Positions 8,368 to 16,789 of a stretch of 64,000 nt of DNA are shown here, piece after piece; position 1 is the first letter of the stretch; every line of letters begins with the position of its first letter. The stretch spans positions 930,001 through 994,000 of the forward strand of contig JAZDRN010000001.1 in the NCBI GenBank assembly GCA_047501485.1, read 5' to 3'. The position numbers and the translations under genes are program-made. The notes below the pieces were generated by a model. It had not been told where the DNA came from and did not search any database. It worked only from the letters and a program-made list of their open reading frames with translations. The DNA comes from Ancrocorticia sp047501485. GTDB lineage: Bacteria; Actinomycetota; Actinomycetes; Actinomycetales; Actinomycetaceae.

Positions 8368-8688
8368 ATGCGAGGGATGGACATGGAAGCCGGTCTGACG
8401 GAGGCGGCCCAACTGTTCAAGGTTCTTGGAAGTGAGTCGAGGCTTTGGCTACTTCGCCTTATCGCTGAAGAGCCGCGAACGGTGGGGGTGTTGACGGATG
8501 CCACCGGGATGTCCCAGCCTCTCGTTTCGCAGCACCTTCGCACGTTGCGCCAGGCGGGGTTGGTGGCTGCCATGCGTCGGGGGAAGGAGATGACGTACCA
8601 GATCGTCGATCGGCACGTCACCCACGTCGTCGACGATGCGCTCGCTCATGTCCTCGAGCCGGCTCCCGCGAACGGCGCGGGGGAGTGA
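8368..8688 (+). CDS. ArsR/SmtB-family metal-responsive repressor
   Basis: 106 residues, a single winged helix-turn-helix. Family features are AAQLFKVLGSESRLWLLRLI, recognition helix region GMSQPLVSQHLRTLRQAGLV, and wing GKEMTYQIVDRHVTHVVDD. The DRHVTHVVDDALAHV helix has the Asp/His pattern of the alpha-5 zinc site of CzrA/SmtB-type sensors, which suggests zinc. The next gene encodes a His-rich peptide and a CobW GTPase follows on the other strand, so a zinc role is likely. The start could be the ATG 12 nt further in. Confidence 0.85.
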   Translation: MRGMDMEAGLTEAAQLFKVLGSESRLWLLRLIAEEPRTVGVLTDATGMSQPLVSQHLRTLRQAGLVAAMRRGKEMTYQIVDRHVTHVVDDALAHVLEPAPANGAGE

Positions 8689-8734
8689 TCGTGGGCGGGC
8701 AAGAGGTGCTCGTCCGAGAGGAAAGGGTTTGCTC

Positions 8735-8890
8735 ATGAGCACCAATGACATTCATGCAGAACACACCGTTGAGGAACACAAGCACGGTGAGGGGTGTGGC
8801 CATGAGGCTGTCCAGCACGGTGACCACGTCGATTACCTCCACGACGGACATCGGCACGCTGTCCACGGAGACCACTACGACGAGCACTGA
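8735..8890 (+). CDS. Small histidine-rich zinc-binding peptide
   Basis: 51 residues with 14 His and many Asp/Glu, including HKHGEGCGHEA, HGDHVDYLHDGHRH and HGDHYDEH. There is no signal peptide or membrane helix, so it should stay in the cytoplasm. Similar peptides in actinobacteria carry the label zinc transporter permease in databases, but nothing here looks like a transporter; a zinc buffer or donor is more plausible. The ATG has a GAGAGGAAAGGG Shine-Dalgarno. It is 46 bp behind the ArsR gene and probably co-transcribed, ending at the hairpin that follows. Confidence 0.8.
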   Translation: MSTNDIHAEHTVEEHKHGEGCGHEAVQHGDHVDYLHDGHRHAVHGDHYDEH

Positions 8891-8919
8891 GAGCGGCGCG
8901 AGTCGCTGAGATTGGCTGG

Positions 8920-8956
8920 GCGGCCGGGAGAGTCCATTCGCGAGTCTCCCGGCCGC
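8920..8956. terminator. Hairpin terminator between convergent genes
   Basis: Perfect 12-bp stem GCGGCCGGGAGA / TCTCCCGGCCGC around a 13-nt loop, 30 bp behind the His-rich peptide. No T-run follows, so it may be rho-assisted. The remaining 200 bp before the CobW gene shows nothing I recognise. Confidence 0.65.
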
Positions 8957-9159
8957 CGGGGTTTACACGATGTGCCCGGAAACATATATCCCTTTGAGTG
9001 GAGACGTGCGGTCGAGTGTATCTGGGGTGTATCTGTGCCTCTACCGGGCCGCTTGGGTGGAGGCGCAGCTCTTAGAGCATATGCGCATTCTGGCTGTGCT
9101 GGCCGCCCTGGCCGTTTGAAGGCCGATAGCCTTTCTGTGGAGGTTGGCACCCATCGTGG

Positions 9160-10269
9160 TCAGTTACTCAACCGCTGGTAGCGCTCCAAGCGGCGTAGGC
9201 CGGCTTCATGGTTCGCCGTCGATCTGTCACCGAAATCGATGTTCCGTGCCGCTGCCGCGACCTTCTGCATACGGATCGCCACAGCTTCGCGGTCCATGTG
9301 GATTCCGATGGCCACAAGCCCGTACGGTATCCCGTCGGTGGAGATACCTGGCCGTTCTCCAGGTGCAGAGTTGAGGTAAATCTGACGGCCTGTCAGATGA
9401 ACGATATAGTGCCGGATATCCTCCCGATTGGTGGCTTCCACAACGCGTAGGAATCCCTTGACTCGATAGACTCCTTCCGGTGGTTTTTCGAGGAAGTCCG
9501 CCAACGCGTGCGGATCTATGGGGTCCGGTGCGAGGATCGTTACGGACTCGGCGTGAACATGCTCGTGGGAGGATGAAGTTGAGCGCATGAGTGCCGCCAG
9601 TGGGAGCTGGTCCTCTGGGTCGTGAGCCTGGGCGATGTCGAAGATAAGCGCGGGGTCCAGCGCGCCGTGTTCCATTGCTATTACGTGGGCACGGGGATTG
9701 CGCTCGCGAACCCGTGCCGTGATGCTTTCGACCGTCCGGGCTCGGTCCGCCTCATCCAGTAGGTCGATCTTGTTGATCGCGACCATCGTGCAGGCCGCGA
9801 ACCTGGCCGGTGACTCGCGGTGCGTATCCACGGTTGCGAAGTACTCCGTCGCGTCGACGATGTCGACCACGCCGCCGAGTCGGGTATGGGCTGTCATCGC
9901 CTCGTGGAGAATTCTGACGAGGGCCGCCGGTTCCGCGACGCCGCTCGCCTCGACGACGATTGCATCGAGGCGGAGCCTTGGCTGAGCCAGGGTCGCGAAG
10001 GCTCGGTCCAAGCCGCCTGTATCGCTCATACAGCACAGGCAGCCTCCGGCAACTGACGCCGCTTCTTCTATCTGGCCTTCGACGAGCGCGGAGTCCACGT
10101 TGATGGAGCCGAAATCGTTGATGATCACTCCCAATCGTGCGCCGGGAGCGCGCAGCAGGTGATTGAGCACCGTCGTCTTACCGGCCCCGAGAAAACCTGT
10201 GAGTGCGATGACGGGGATTCTCGGATCCAGACCGATGCCATCCGGAGGAGAGGGTGGGGAACCGGTCAT
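9160..10269 (-). CDS. CobW/COG0523 G3E GTPase, putative zinc metallochaperone
   Basis: 369 residues. Walker A is GFLGAGKTT (residues 25-33). The metal-binding C-x-C-C motif is GGCLCCMSD (about 76-79), Walker B/E-motif region VVEASGVAEP, guanine-specificity motif NKIDL. The C-terminal CobW_C domain contains the VYRVKGFLR region, and a short acidic/His run (SSSHEHVHAES) precedes it. These GTPases insert or shuttle zinc under zinc starvation. The start overlaps the methyltransferase stop by 4 nt (ATGA), so the two are co-translated, behind a Fur/Zur-type box. Confidence 0.9.
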   Translation of the reverse strand: MTGSPPSPPDGIGLDPRIPVIALTGFLGAGKTTVLNHLLRAPGARLGVIINDFGSINVDSALVEGQIEEAASVAGGCLCCMSDTGGLDRAFATLAQPRLRLDAIVVEASGVAEPAALVRILHEAMTAHTRLGGVVDIVDATEYFATVDTHRESPARFAACTMVAINKIDLLDEADRARTVESITARVRERNPRAHVIAMEHGALDPALIFDIAQAHDPEDQLPLAALMRSTSSSHEHVHAESVTILAPDPIDPHALADFLEKPPEGVYRVKGFLRVVEATNREDIRHYIVHLTGRQIYLNSAPGERPGISTDGIPYGLVAIGIHMDREAVAIRMQKVAAAARNIDFGDRSTANHEAGLRRLERYQRLSN

Positions 10270-11012
10270 CGAGAGAGAATCCAGTGGGTCGAGTCGCCCA
10301 GCCTCGTCAGGGAAAGGCCGACCTCCTTTGCCTCGGCCCGGACTGTTTCGGGAGATGGGTGGCGATAGACGTACTCGGCGATATCCTCGACGAGGATGCG
10401 TTCGCCTTCGAGCGTCAAGTAGGTCATCTCCCAGCGCATCTGCTCATTGTCCAGTGGCCAGGCCTGTGCAATACCTCGATAGGACAGTTCGCCGATCTGA
10501 GCCACGCTGAATTCATAGGGCGCGACGCGCTGTGGGCGCTCGGGGTGCTGGAGATCGATGAGGGACTTGCCTCCCTCGGGGAGTCGAGCGGCGAGCTCGG
10601 CCAGCAGGGCTGCTCGCTCCGTGGGGTCGAAGTGGCCCAAGACGCCGAGGAGTAGCGCGCCGGCGACGTGTTCGGGCAGGGTGGCGGAGAAGAAGCTCTC
10701 GGGCTGGACCGTAACACGTGGGAACCACTCGGGATGAGCGGCGAGCTTTGAGAGCAGCAATGAGCGCATGGCGGAACTCGGCTCGAGGGCAAGCACGTGG
10801 GCATCCGGCAGATGCTCCAGCAGATACGCGGTATTCGATCCGGATCCGGCTCCGACGTCGAGGATCGGGCCGACGCCGACATCGATATGGGGGAGAAGGG
10901 ACCCCAATGCTGCTATCTGTTCGTCTCGTGCCACCATCGCGAATAAATCGTATGCTGCGGCAGTCACCGCGTACGGATCGATCGGACTCGCTTGCGTCGG
11001 AGGTTGTTGCAT
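10266..11012 (-). CDS. Class I SAM-dependent methyltransferase in a zinc-starvation operon
   Basis: 248 residues. The SAM-binding motif I is ILDVGAGSGSNTAYLLEHL, motif II LALEPS, with the VLGHFDPTER loop and a C-terminal beta region. The substrate is unknown. It is the first gene of a two-gene operon with the CobW GTPase, so it should be induced with it. An AGGTG Shine-Dalgarno precedes the ATG, and a perfect 7-1-7 Fur-family box lies 55 bp upstream. Confidence 0.85.
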   Translation of the reverse strand: MQQPPTQASPIDPYAVTAAAYDLFAMVARDEQIAALGSLLPHIDVGVGPILDVGAGSGSNTAYLLEHLPDAHVLALEPSSAMRSLLLSKLAAHPEWFPRVTVQPESFFSATLPEHVAGALLLGVLGHFDPTERAALLAELAARLPEGGKSLIDLQHPERPQRVAPYEFSVAQIGELSYRGIAQAWPLDNEQMRWEMTYLTLEGERILVEDIAEYVYRHPSPETVRAEAKEVGLSLTRLGDSTHWILSR

Positions 11013-11066
11013 CGTCGCACCTGATCTCTTGGACGTGAGGATTGAGCTTCAGTCATTTTATGATAC

Positions 11067-11081
11067 TGATAATAATTATCA
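11067..11081. promoter_or_regulatory. Fur-family (probably Zur) operator
   Basis: TGATAATAATTATCA is a perfect palindrome and an exact match to the 7-1-7 Fur-family box TGATAATNATTATCA. It is centred about 60 bp before the methyltransferase-CobW operon. Because the operon encodes a COG0523 GTPase, the zinc repressor Zur is the likely ligand rather than Fur. Confidence 0.75.
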
Positions 11082-11087
11082 AAATGC

Positions 11088-11378
11088 GAGTTGAGATTCG
11101 CGGAAGGTCGATAGCCGATGGCCTAGCGAGTCTCGAATTCTCGTCTCCTCGATGGCTGGGGTGTAGGGCGAGTTGATCTCTTGGTCGGGAAGAGTCTCAT
11201 CGTTGAATGCGATAGCGTCGCATTCCACTCGTCCCAGCACGATTACGAGTTTGATCGGGCGCAGGACACCCGATCCCGTGGGATGGGTTTCGATATGTGG
11301 AGGCTGAGTTACCGGCGGGTGCGGCACGAATGGGAGAGCACCTGTGAATCGGTCCTGACGATAATCAGAAGGCGAGGG
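11088..11378 (+). pseudogene. Decayed C-terminal fragment of a DUF559 protein
   Basis: The segment resembles the end of the DUF559 protein at 1.0-1.8 kb. In one frame GVGRVDLLVGKSLIVECD and FDMWRLSYRRVRHEWES align with GVGRVDMVVGKRLIVECD and FDSLRLSYRQVWDDWDA of that gene. Upstream, at 11090-11150, the match (IR..SIA.) continues only after frame changes. No N-terminal part exists. It lies in the 537-bp gap between the Fur-type box and the amidase and reads into the amidase frame, which makes the amidase appear to start much too early. Confidence 0.7.
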
Positions 11379-11549
11379 CAGCGCCGCATGCCTGCTCCGC
11401 CTGAACCACCCATGCCGCCAGTGGTGCCAGTGAAGCTCGGGCAACTCTCGCAAACGGCTTCCCCACCCATTAGGCTGCGAAAGAAGCCATCCACACGCTC
11501 TTTCCAAGGAATGGAATGGTGTGGGTCCAAGCGTCGAGAGGGATTGGTC

Positions 11550-13100
11550 ATGAGCGAGCTTCATGAACTCAGTGCGGTTCAGCAGCGGCAGATGCTGGAA
11601 GCAGGCGAGATTCAGCCCTCGGAGCTTGTGGCGCACTATCTCGATCGCATCGAGGCTCTCAATCCGCGAGTTCACGCTTTCACGACCGTTACGCCCGACG
11701 CCGCACTCGAACGTGCTGAGGCACTGGAACGAGGCGCGGCCATGGCCGAACCTCGCATCTCAGGAGCCTCGGATTCCTCCCTTCGTGCAACCTTGCCGCA
11801 TTCGGTGAGCCGGACAGGCGATGAGACCATTGAGCCCACCAGGTCGGCAAGCGGCGCAAAACCGCCAACCCGCTTGGAAGCTCCCCTGTGGGGATTGCCG
11901 TTCGCGGACAAGGATCTGTCCGACCGTGCCGGAGTCGCCACCGGCTACGGGTCACGGGCCTTCGCCAATAACGTTCCGCTCTCGTCCTCTCCCGTGGTGG
12001 AGGATATGGACTCGGCCGGCGGTATCTCCCTTGGAAAGACCAATGTCCCGGAGTTCGGCTTTCCCGCCTATGCGGAGAATCGACTGCCGGAGGGCCATGC
12101 CCGTAACCCCTGGGATACCGATCGTGAACCGGGTGGGTCCTCGGCCGGCGCGGCAGTGGCGGTTGCTGCCCGCATGCTTCCCTTCGCCCCGGGCAACGAT
12201 GGTGGCGGATCGGTGCGTATTCCGGCGGCTGCCTGTGGACTTGTGGGGCTGAAACCCTCGCGCGGCCGGGTGCCAGGTGCTTCCGGGATCGATTCCCTTG
12301 GGGGTCTCGCGGTCGGCGGACCACTGGCTCGCAGCGTCGCCGACGCGGCGCTACTGCTCGATGGCATGTGCCACGGCCCCGATCGCTTCGCGTTGCGGGC
12401 CCCGCGGCCGAATGTTCCCACAAGCGGCTCGTTCCTCGATGCTCTCGATGAGACGGTTGGACACCTGCGGATCGGGTGGAACACCTGGTCACCGTGGGCA
12501 AGCCAGTATCGGATCGAGATCGGCCACGAAGCCGAGGAAGCGCTGGATGGCACCATTCGACTGAGCGAAAAACTGGGGCACAGCATCGAACACATCGAAC
12601 CCGCACCATTTCCCGAATACGTGGATGCCTTCCGTGCCATATGGATGGGAGGCGCAGCAGGGATGCCGCTTCCCGATGAAATGCTCGAGCATCTCGAGCC
12701 TCTTACCGGTTGGCTCATCCGCACCGGGCGCACGCGCCCGGCCGGTGATCTTCCGGCCGCGCTCGCGACGCTTGCCCGCTTCGAATCGCGGATCATCGCG
12801 GACTACTCCTCTTACGACATCGTCCTCACACCGATGCTTTCAACTCCGCCACCGCGCTTCGGATCGTTCGACGCGGCCGATGGCAATCGCAATTTCATCC
12901 AGCAATGCCAGTTCACCCCGTTCACCAGCTATGTCAATGTCGCGGGCCTTCCTGCGATATCTCTACCGGTTGCCCAGGGCTCGCTTCCGATGGCGGTGCA
13001 GACGATCGGGCGCCCGGGTGACGAGGTGACATTGCTGCGTTTTGCTGCCCAGCTGGAGGCAGAGCTGCGCTGGTTCGAACGGATTCCGCCTGTTGCGTGA
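11550..13100 (+). CDS. Amidase (amidase-signature family)
   Basis: 516 residues. The Ser-cisSer-Lys catalytic set is visible: Lys121 in ADKDLSD, the Ser pair at 197/198 in PGGSSAG, and Ser221 in NDGGGSVRIPAAACG. The N-terminus MSELHELSAVQQRQMLEAGE is typical, with a longer than usual linker (residues 65-110) before the first core strand. Members hydrolyse carboxamides, for example aliphatic or aryl amides; no GatCAB partner genes are nearby, so it is not the Glu-tRNA amidotransferase. The ATG with GAGAGGGATT upstream is chosen; the long frame before it is the DUF559 remnant. Confidence 0.92.
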   Translation: MSELHELSAVQQRQMLEAGEIQPSELVAHYLDRIEALNPRVHAFTTVTPDAALERAEALERGAAMAEPRISGASDSSLRATLPHSVSRTGDETIEPTRSASGAKPPTRLEAPLWGLPFADKDLSDRAGVATGYGSRAFANNVPLSSSPVVEDMDSAGGISLGKTNVPEFGFPAYAENRLPEGHARNPWDTDREPGGSSAGAAVAVAARMLPFAPGNDGGGSVRIPAAACGLVGLKPSRGRVPGASGIDSLGGLAVGGPLARSVADAALLLDGMCHGPDRFALRAPRPNVPTSGSFLDALDETVGHLRIGWNTWSPWASQYRIEIGHEAEEALDGTIRLSEKLGHSIEHIEPAPFPEYVDAFRAIWMGGAAGMPLPDEMLEHLEPLTGWLIRTGRTRPAGDLPAALATLARFESRIIADYSSYDIVLTPMLSTPPPRFGSFDAADGNRNFIQQCQFTPFTSYVNVAGLPAISLPVAQGSLPMAVQTIGRPGDEVTLLRFAAQLEAELRWFERIPPVA

Positions 13101-13131
13101 ACCGCCGTCTGAGACGCGCTTGAAAAGGATA

Positions 13132-13185
13132 CGGGCGGGAAAGCCCACGTGGGAGAGACGGGCGGGAAAGCCCACGCGGGGGAGA
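13132..13185. repeat. Two 27-bp tandem repeats
   Basis: Two head-to-tail copies of a 27-bp unit beginning CGGGCGGGAAAGCCCACG, differing at two positions, between the amidase stop and the HAD gene. Each copy can form a short CGGGC..GCCC stem, so a weak terminator is possible. Confidence 0.7.
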
Positions 13186-13294
13186 CGGACGCGCCAATGT
13201 GCGGGTTTTGCCTCGGCGTCGTTCCTCGCGGCAACGAAAGCCTAGACTATGGATCAGTGTGCCCGTATCTGAACGAAAGAGATAACCCTCCCAC

Positions 13295-14176
13295 ATGACT
13301 ACCGAAACCAGCCCCTTCATTCGCCGCGCCGTTTTCATCGATGTGGACGGTACGCTCATGCGCGACGGTCGCTACATTCCAGCCTCAGCCATCGAGGCGA
13401 TTCAAGCAGCGCGCCGCAATGGCCACCTCGTCTTTCTGAGTACAGGCCGCGCGATGCCTGAGCTGCACGGTCCGATTCTCGATATCGGTTTCGACGGAGC
13501 TGTGACTAACGGTGGCGGCTTCGCGAGTGTGGGCGACGAATTGATCCTTTCACGCGTGATGCCGGAGGAGATCGTTGTCCGTCTCGAGGAATTCTTCACC
13601 TCCCGAGGCGTCCACTGGTACCTACAGTCCTATGATCGCCTCTTCGCCAGCACCGGACTGCCCGAACTGATGCAGGGATATCTCAAACGAGATCAGGAAC
13701 TGCATCTTGAGAAGGCGCGCGCTGCCGGGAAGTCGCCGGATGAGCTCGAGTTCTTCAGTGTTTCCGCAAAGGTTTTCAACGATCCGGATGAGCTCGACAG
13801 GACGGCCATAGCCAAGGCGGTACTTCTGAGTGACGATCCTGCGGCCATGGAGAGCGTCCTCTCCGATCTGGCGGACGAGTTCGCAGTTGTCGGCGGCACG
13901 ATCCCGGTACCGCTCGGAGCTTCGGGCGAGGTCACAATGGAAGGCGTCAATAAGGGGGCGGCGATCCTCGAGCTGCTCGAATACGTCGGCGTGGACCCCG
14001 CGCACGCCATCGGTATCGGAGACAATTGGAACGACGTGGAGATGTTCGAGGTATGCGGGCTTTCGATCGCGATGGGGAACGCGGCGCCGGAGGTTCAGGC
14101 GCTCACCGACCAGGTGACCAGCTCTCTTGACGACGACGGCATCCACAACGCCTTCACTCGCAACGGCCTCATATAG
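13295..14176 (+). CDS. HAD-IIB (Cof-type) phosphatase
   Basis: 293 residues. The HAD motifs are FIDVDGTLM (nucleophile Asp16, acid/base Asp18), LSTGRAMPE (motif II), the Lys of GVNKGAA (motif III) and GIGDNWNDVEMFEVCG (motif IV, Mg2+ site). A type C2 cap domain sits in the middle. Cof-type enzymes dephosphorylate sugar phosphates, pyridoxal phosphate or flavin mononucleotide in the cytoplasm; the substrate is unknown. It stands alone, ended by a hairpin. Confidence 0.9.
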   Translation: MTTETSPFIRRAVFIDVDGTLMRDGRYIPASAIEAIQAARRNGHLVFLSTGRAMPELHGPILDIGFDGAVTNGGGFASVGDELILSRVMPEEIVVRLEEFFTSRGVHWYLQSYDRLFASTGLPELMQGYLKRDQELHLEKARAAGKSPDELEFFSVSAKVFNDPDELDRTAIAKAVLLSDDPAAMESVLSDLADEFAVVGGTIPVPLGASGEVTMEGVNKGAAILELLEYVGVDPAHAIGIGDNWNDVEMFEVCGLSIAMGNAAPEVQALTDQVTSSLDDDGIHNAFTRNGLI

Positions 14177-14197
14177 CACGAGGGTAATTATGTATCC

Positions 14198-14233
14198 CGA
14201 GGGGTGAGCGTTCGTCTCCACGCCCACCCCTCG
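14198..14233. terminator. Hairpin terminator
   Basis: CGAGGGGTG paired with CACCCCTCG (9 bp, 18-nt loop) just behind the HAD gene and facing the convergent SRPBCC gene. There is no T-run. Confidence 0.5.
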
Positions 14234-14321
14234 TGTCAGTTCGGCCCCGCCGCCGAAGCTGTCCGTGCGGCGACTGGAGGCCGAGTGAACATCGGAAGCT
14301 CCGCACAGCACCGCTCTTGAT

Positions 14322-15293
14322 TCAGGAAAGCACCGTGTTCTCCAGCCGGGCGTAGCTGGCCTCCATGCCGTCCGTCATGCCGGTGGCAAGGATGGCGTCC
14401 CGCACCTCTGCATCCGGGTACGTGATGACTATGCTCAGGAGAGTCCCGCCTTCCACGGGCGTCAACGTCATCTCGTTGAGTGTGCTTGGGCCCTCGGTTC
14501 CGATCATCTGTTCGGTGGTGACCTCACGATGAGGGGCTGCGGACTCTACGAGCCGGCCGGCGAAGCCGAAACGGTCGGTGCCCTCGTCGGATTCCCATTC
14601 GTAGGTGTATCCGTCTCCCACCTTCTCCGCGATCTCGCACACCGGCATGGTCCAGCCGTCCGGCCCGAGCATCCACCGCCGCACCAGTTCGGGCTCGTGG
14701 TGAGCGCGCCATACCTGCTCGACATCGCCGCGAATGATACGGCTGATGCGCACCTTGGTGTCGCTGAGGATCTGGGCCTCGGTCCCGCGCCCTTGGGCAA
14801 AGGACGTGAGATCGGCGAGAACCTCGTCGATCTGTCCCATCGCCGCCTGGGTGCCCTCCAGCATGCCCATGGCCAGCAGTTCTTCGAGGTCCTTGGCCGA
14901 GTTGAAGTAGGTGGTCGTGGTCATCTTCGAGCCGGAGCCCGCCGCCTCGAAGCTGAAGACCATGCGCATGGAGGGCATCTCCGTGTTCGGAGTCCCATCG
15001 GGTAGGGCAAATCCGTCCCGTACCTCGAACGAACGCGGCGCGTCCACGGAGATGAACTCCCAGTAGCCTCCGGAGGTCTCGCCGTCCGGCCCGGTCATGT
15101 AGTAGTTCGAGAGTCCACCGGGGGCGAAGTCGTGCCGGGAGAATGTGGCCGGCCATCCGGGTGGGCCCCAGAATTTCTCAAGCTGACGGGGATCGGCATA
15201 GGCGTCCCAGAGTCGGCGAAGGGGAACGTTGAATTCTGCAGTGATCGTGAGGGTGACGGCCTCAAGATCCTTCTCGACATTGGTAATAGGCAT
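14322..15293 (-). CDS. Tandem SRPBCC (AHSA1-like) domain protein
   Basis: 323 residues built of two AHSA1/START-like domains. The first (about 10-155) has VPLRRLWDAYADPRQLEKFWGP, and the second (about 175-320) has GDVEQVWRAHHEPELVRRWM. This helix-grip fold binds hydrophobic ligands. Tandem AHSA1 proteins paired with an ArsR regulator are common in actinobacteria and their role is not established. A GGAAGG Shine-Dalgarno precedes the ATG. It lies 107 bp behind the ArsR gene in the same direction and is its likely target. Confidence 0.88.
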   Translation of the reverse strand: MPITNVEKDLEAVTLTITAEFNVPLRRLWDAYADPRQLEKFWGPPGWPATFSRHDFAPGGLSNYYMTGPDGETSGGYWEFISVDAPRSFEVRDGFALPDGTPNTEMPSMRMVFSFEAAGSGSKMTTTTYFNSAKDLEELLAMGMLEGTQAAMGQIDEVLADLTSFAQGRGTEAQILSDTKVRISRIIRGDVEQVWRAHHEPELVRRWMLGPDGWTMPVCEIAEKVGDGYTYEWESDEGTDRFGFAGRLVESAAPHREVTTEQMIGTEGPSTLNEMTLTPVEGGTLLSIVITYPDAEVRDAILATGMTDGMEASYARLENTVLS

Positions 15294-15400
15294 GATGGGC
15301 CTTCCTGTGGTTTGTGGCCGGGCGATACGCCTGTAACGGGGCCTTCGTGCCGCGGCTGGCCATATCGCGCGAGGTCGTGTGATGGATTGGAGGGTGGATG

Positions 15401-15754
15401 TTAGAGCGGATCGTCCTCAAGCAATGCTTCGAGCCGTGAGACGCGCCCGCGCCAGATCTGTTCGTATGTGTGCAGAAGCTCTTGTACGTGTTGCAGTGTT
15501 GTCGGATTCGCGGACACAAGGCGCTCGCGGCCCTGCTGTTTCTTGATGATCAGTCCCGCTCCTTCCAAGACGGAGACATGTTTTTGCACTGCGGCGAATG
15601 ACATCTCGTAATCCGCTGCCAGTCGTGACACATTCACCGGAGCCGAGAGCGTGCGGCGGATGATGTCGCGCCTGGTCGTATCGGCGAGGGCTCGGAAGAT
15701 CCGATTCACCTCGTCGTCAGAGGGAGGGGCGAAGTCAACATGTTCTACAACCAT
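15401..15754 (-). CDS. ArsR-family transcriptional repressor
   Basis: 117 residues with one winged helix: VNRIFRALADTTRRDIIRRTL, then AADYEMSFAAVQKHVSVLEGAGLI, and the wing GRERLVSANP. No metal-site cysteines are seen, as usual for ArsR regulators paired with AHSA1 proteins. The frame extends to a GTG at 15775, but a promoter with -35 TTGACT, 17-bp spacer and -10 TAACCT places transcription start at the ATG at 15754. I take this as a leaderless start. The palindrome over the start codon suggests autorepression. Confidence 0.85.
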   Translation of the reverse strand: MVVEHVDFAPPSDDEVNRIFRALADTTRRDIIRRTLSAPVNVSRLAADYEMSFAAVQKHVSVLEGAGLIIKKQQGRERLVSANPTTLQHVQELLHTYEQIWRGRVSRLEALLEDDPL

Positions 15755-15791
15755 TTGGTTGTAGGTTATGTTCACAACCGGCTCGAGTCAA
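15745..15791 (-). promoter_or_regulatory. ArsR promoter and palindromic operator
   Basis: On the minus strand: TTGACT (15791-15786), 17 bp, TAACCT (15768-15763), then the ATG 8 nt later. The palindrome CTACAACCA-N2-TGGTTGTAG (15745-15764) overlaps the -10 box, start site and first codons. A weaker ACAACC/GGTTGT pair lies in the spacer. Confidence 0.7.
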
Positions 15792-15878
15792 TAGCCCCGA
15801 GTGAAATTCAGGCGAACTGGGCACACGCGAAGTCGTGAAACTGTTGCCTCTTCCAGCTCGCCTTCCTATGCTCGGACC

Positions 15879-16100
15879 ATGAGCACTTCGGAGAGCGATG
15901 ACAGAACCGCAAACGGCATTAACGGCGCTGGAGACTACGCCAACCCGCACAAAGAACAGGAGTTGCGATCGGCACTCGAAGAGATCTGGCAGGATGAATC
16001 GCCCCAGACCGCCAGCTCCACCGATTTGGCGGACGAGGTAGACGGCCGTCTTGGTACGCGTCACCGCGGACGTGAGGATAAGGCAGCCGGCAAGGACTGA
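15879..16100 (+). CDS. Small acidic hydrophilic protein, unknown
   Basis: 73 residues, strongly charged, with no membrane helix or Cys; low-complexity ends flank a possible helix HKEQELRSALEEIWQDE. I do not recognise a family. Support for it as a gene is a -10-like TATGCT lying exactly 6 nt before the ATG, the pattern seen at other leaderless genes here, and no competing gene on the other strand. Confidence 0.5.
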   Translation: MSTSESDDRTANGINGAGDYANPHKEQELRSALEEIWQDESPQTASSTDLADEVDGRLGTRHRGREDKAAGKD

Positions 16101-16219
16101 CGTCTGCGGCGCACCGTACGCCAGTGCCAGACGATACCGCGAATGCGTCTCCCGGCGAGGGGACGTCAATCGCACGGTGGCGCGGTGTTGGGCAGCGCGC
16201 TAGGACTACCGGCGGGCTG

Positions 16220-16732
16220 TCATCCCCGCCAGAGGTCTTCGCCGTCCACTTCCAAGCCGCTGGCACGCATGCTCAGGTTGCGCGCCACCGAGATAGATGG
16301 TTGATTGGAAGGGGCGATGAAAGCGACGAAGCGTTCGATCCCCCTTGATCTCAACCACGCCCGCATCGTGACGGCGGCTTCCGAGGCGAAACCATTTCGC
16401 TGATGGCGAGGGTTGACCACCCAGGCGATTTCGGCGACGACGGCCTCTCCCTCACGTGTCAACGTCGCTTGCGTGAAACCGATCGCTTCGCCGGAGTCTC
16501 GGCGCCGGACGACCCAGTTCAGCCATCCCTGCCTGCCATCGGCGGAACGTCCCGTGACTTGCCGCGCATAGCGCTCTGTCAGTTCCTCGGTGGAGGGAGC
16601 GTGCCCACCGGTGTACCGATACAGGGCGGGCTCTTCCAGAACCTCGGCCATCTCTCCAGCATGCCGGATTGTCAACGGTTCCATTGACACGCGCCTGGAC
16701 TCCAGGAGCTCAGCCGTGGGCCATTCGTTCAT
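16220..16732 (-). CDS. GNAT acetyltransferase (RimJ/RimL-like)
   Basis: 170 residues. The acetyl-CoA loop is NPRHQRNGFASEAAVTMRAWL, preceded by AEIAWVV, with the C-terminal strand IERFVAFIAPSN. It resembles the RimJ/RimL group that acetylates N-terminal or small-molecule amines. There is no Shine-Dalgarno; a consensus-like -10 TATACT lies 7 nt before the ATG, so it is probably leaderless. Confidence 0.83.
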   Translation of the reverse strand: MNEWPTAELLESRRVSMEPLTIRHAGEMAEVLEEPALYRYTGGHAPSTEELTERYARQVTGRSADGRQGWLNWVVRRRDSGEAIGFTQATLTREGEAVVAEIAWVVNPRHQRNGFASEAAVTMRAWLRSRGIERFVAFIAPSNQPSISVARNLSMRASGLEVDGEDLWRG

Positions 16733-16789
16733 CGCGGTAAGTATACGTCTAGCTCGCCGCGCTACCCGTGGCCCCTCCTTCTGGAAGGT

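Noticed and set aside
11181..11549. N-terminal extension of the amidase
   Set aside because: The extension matches the DUF559 C-terminus, and the amidase has its own ATG with a good Shine-Dalgarno at 11550.
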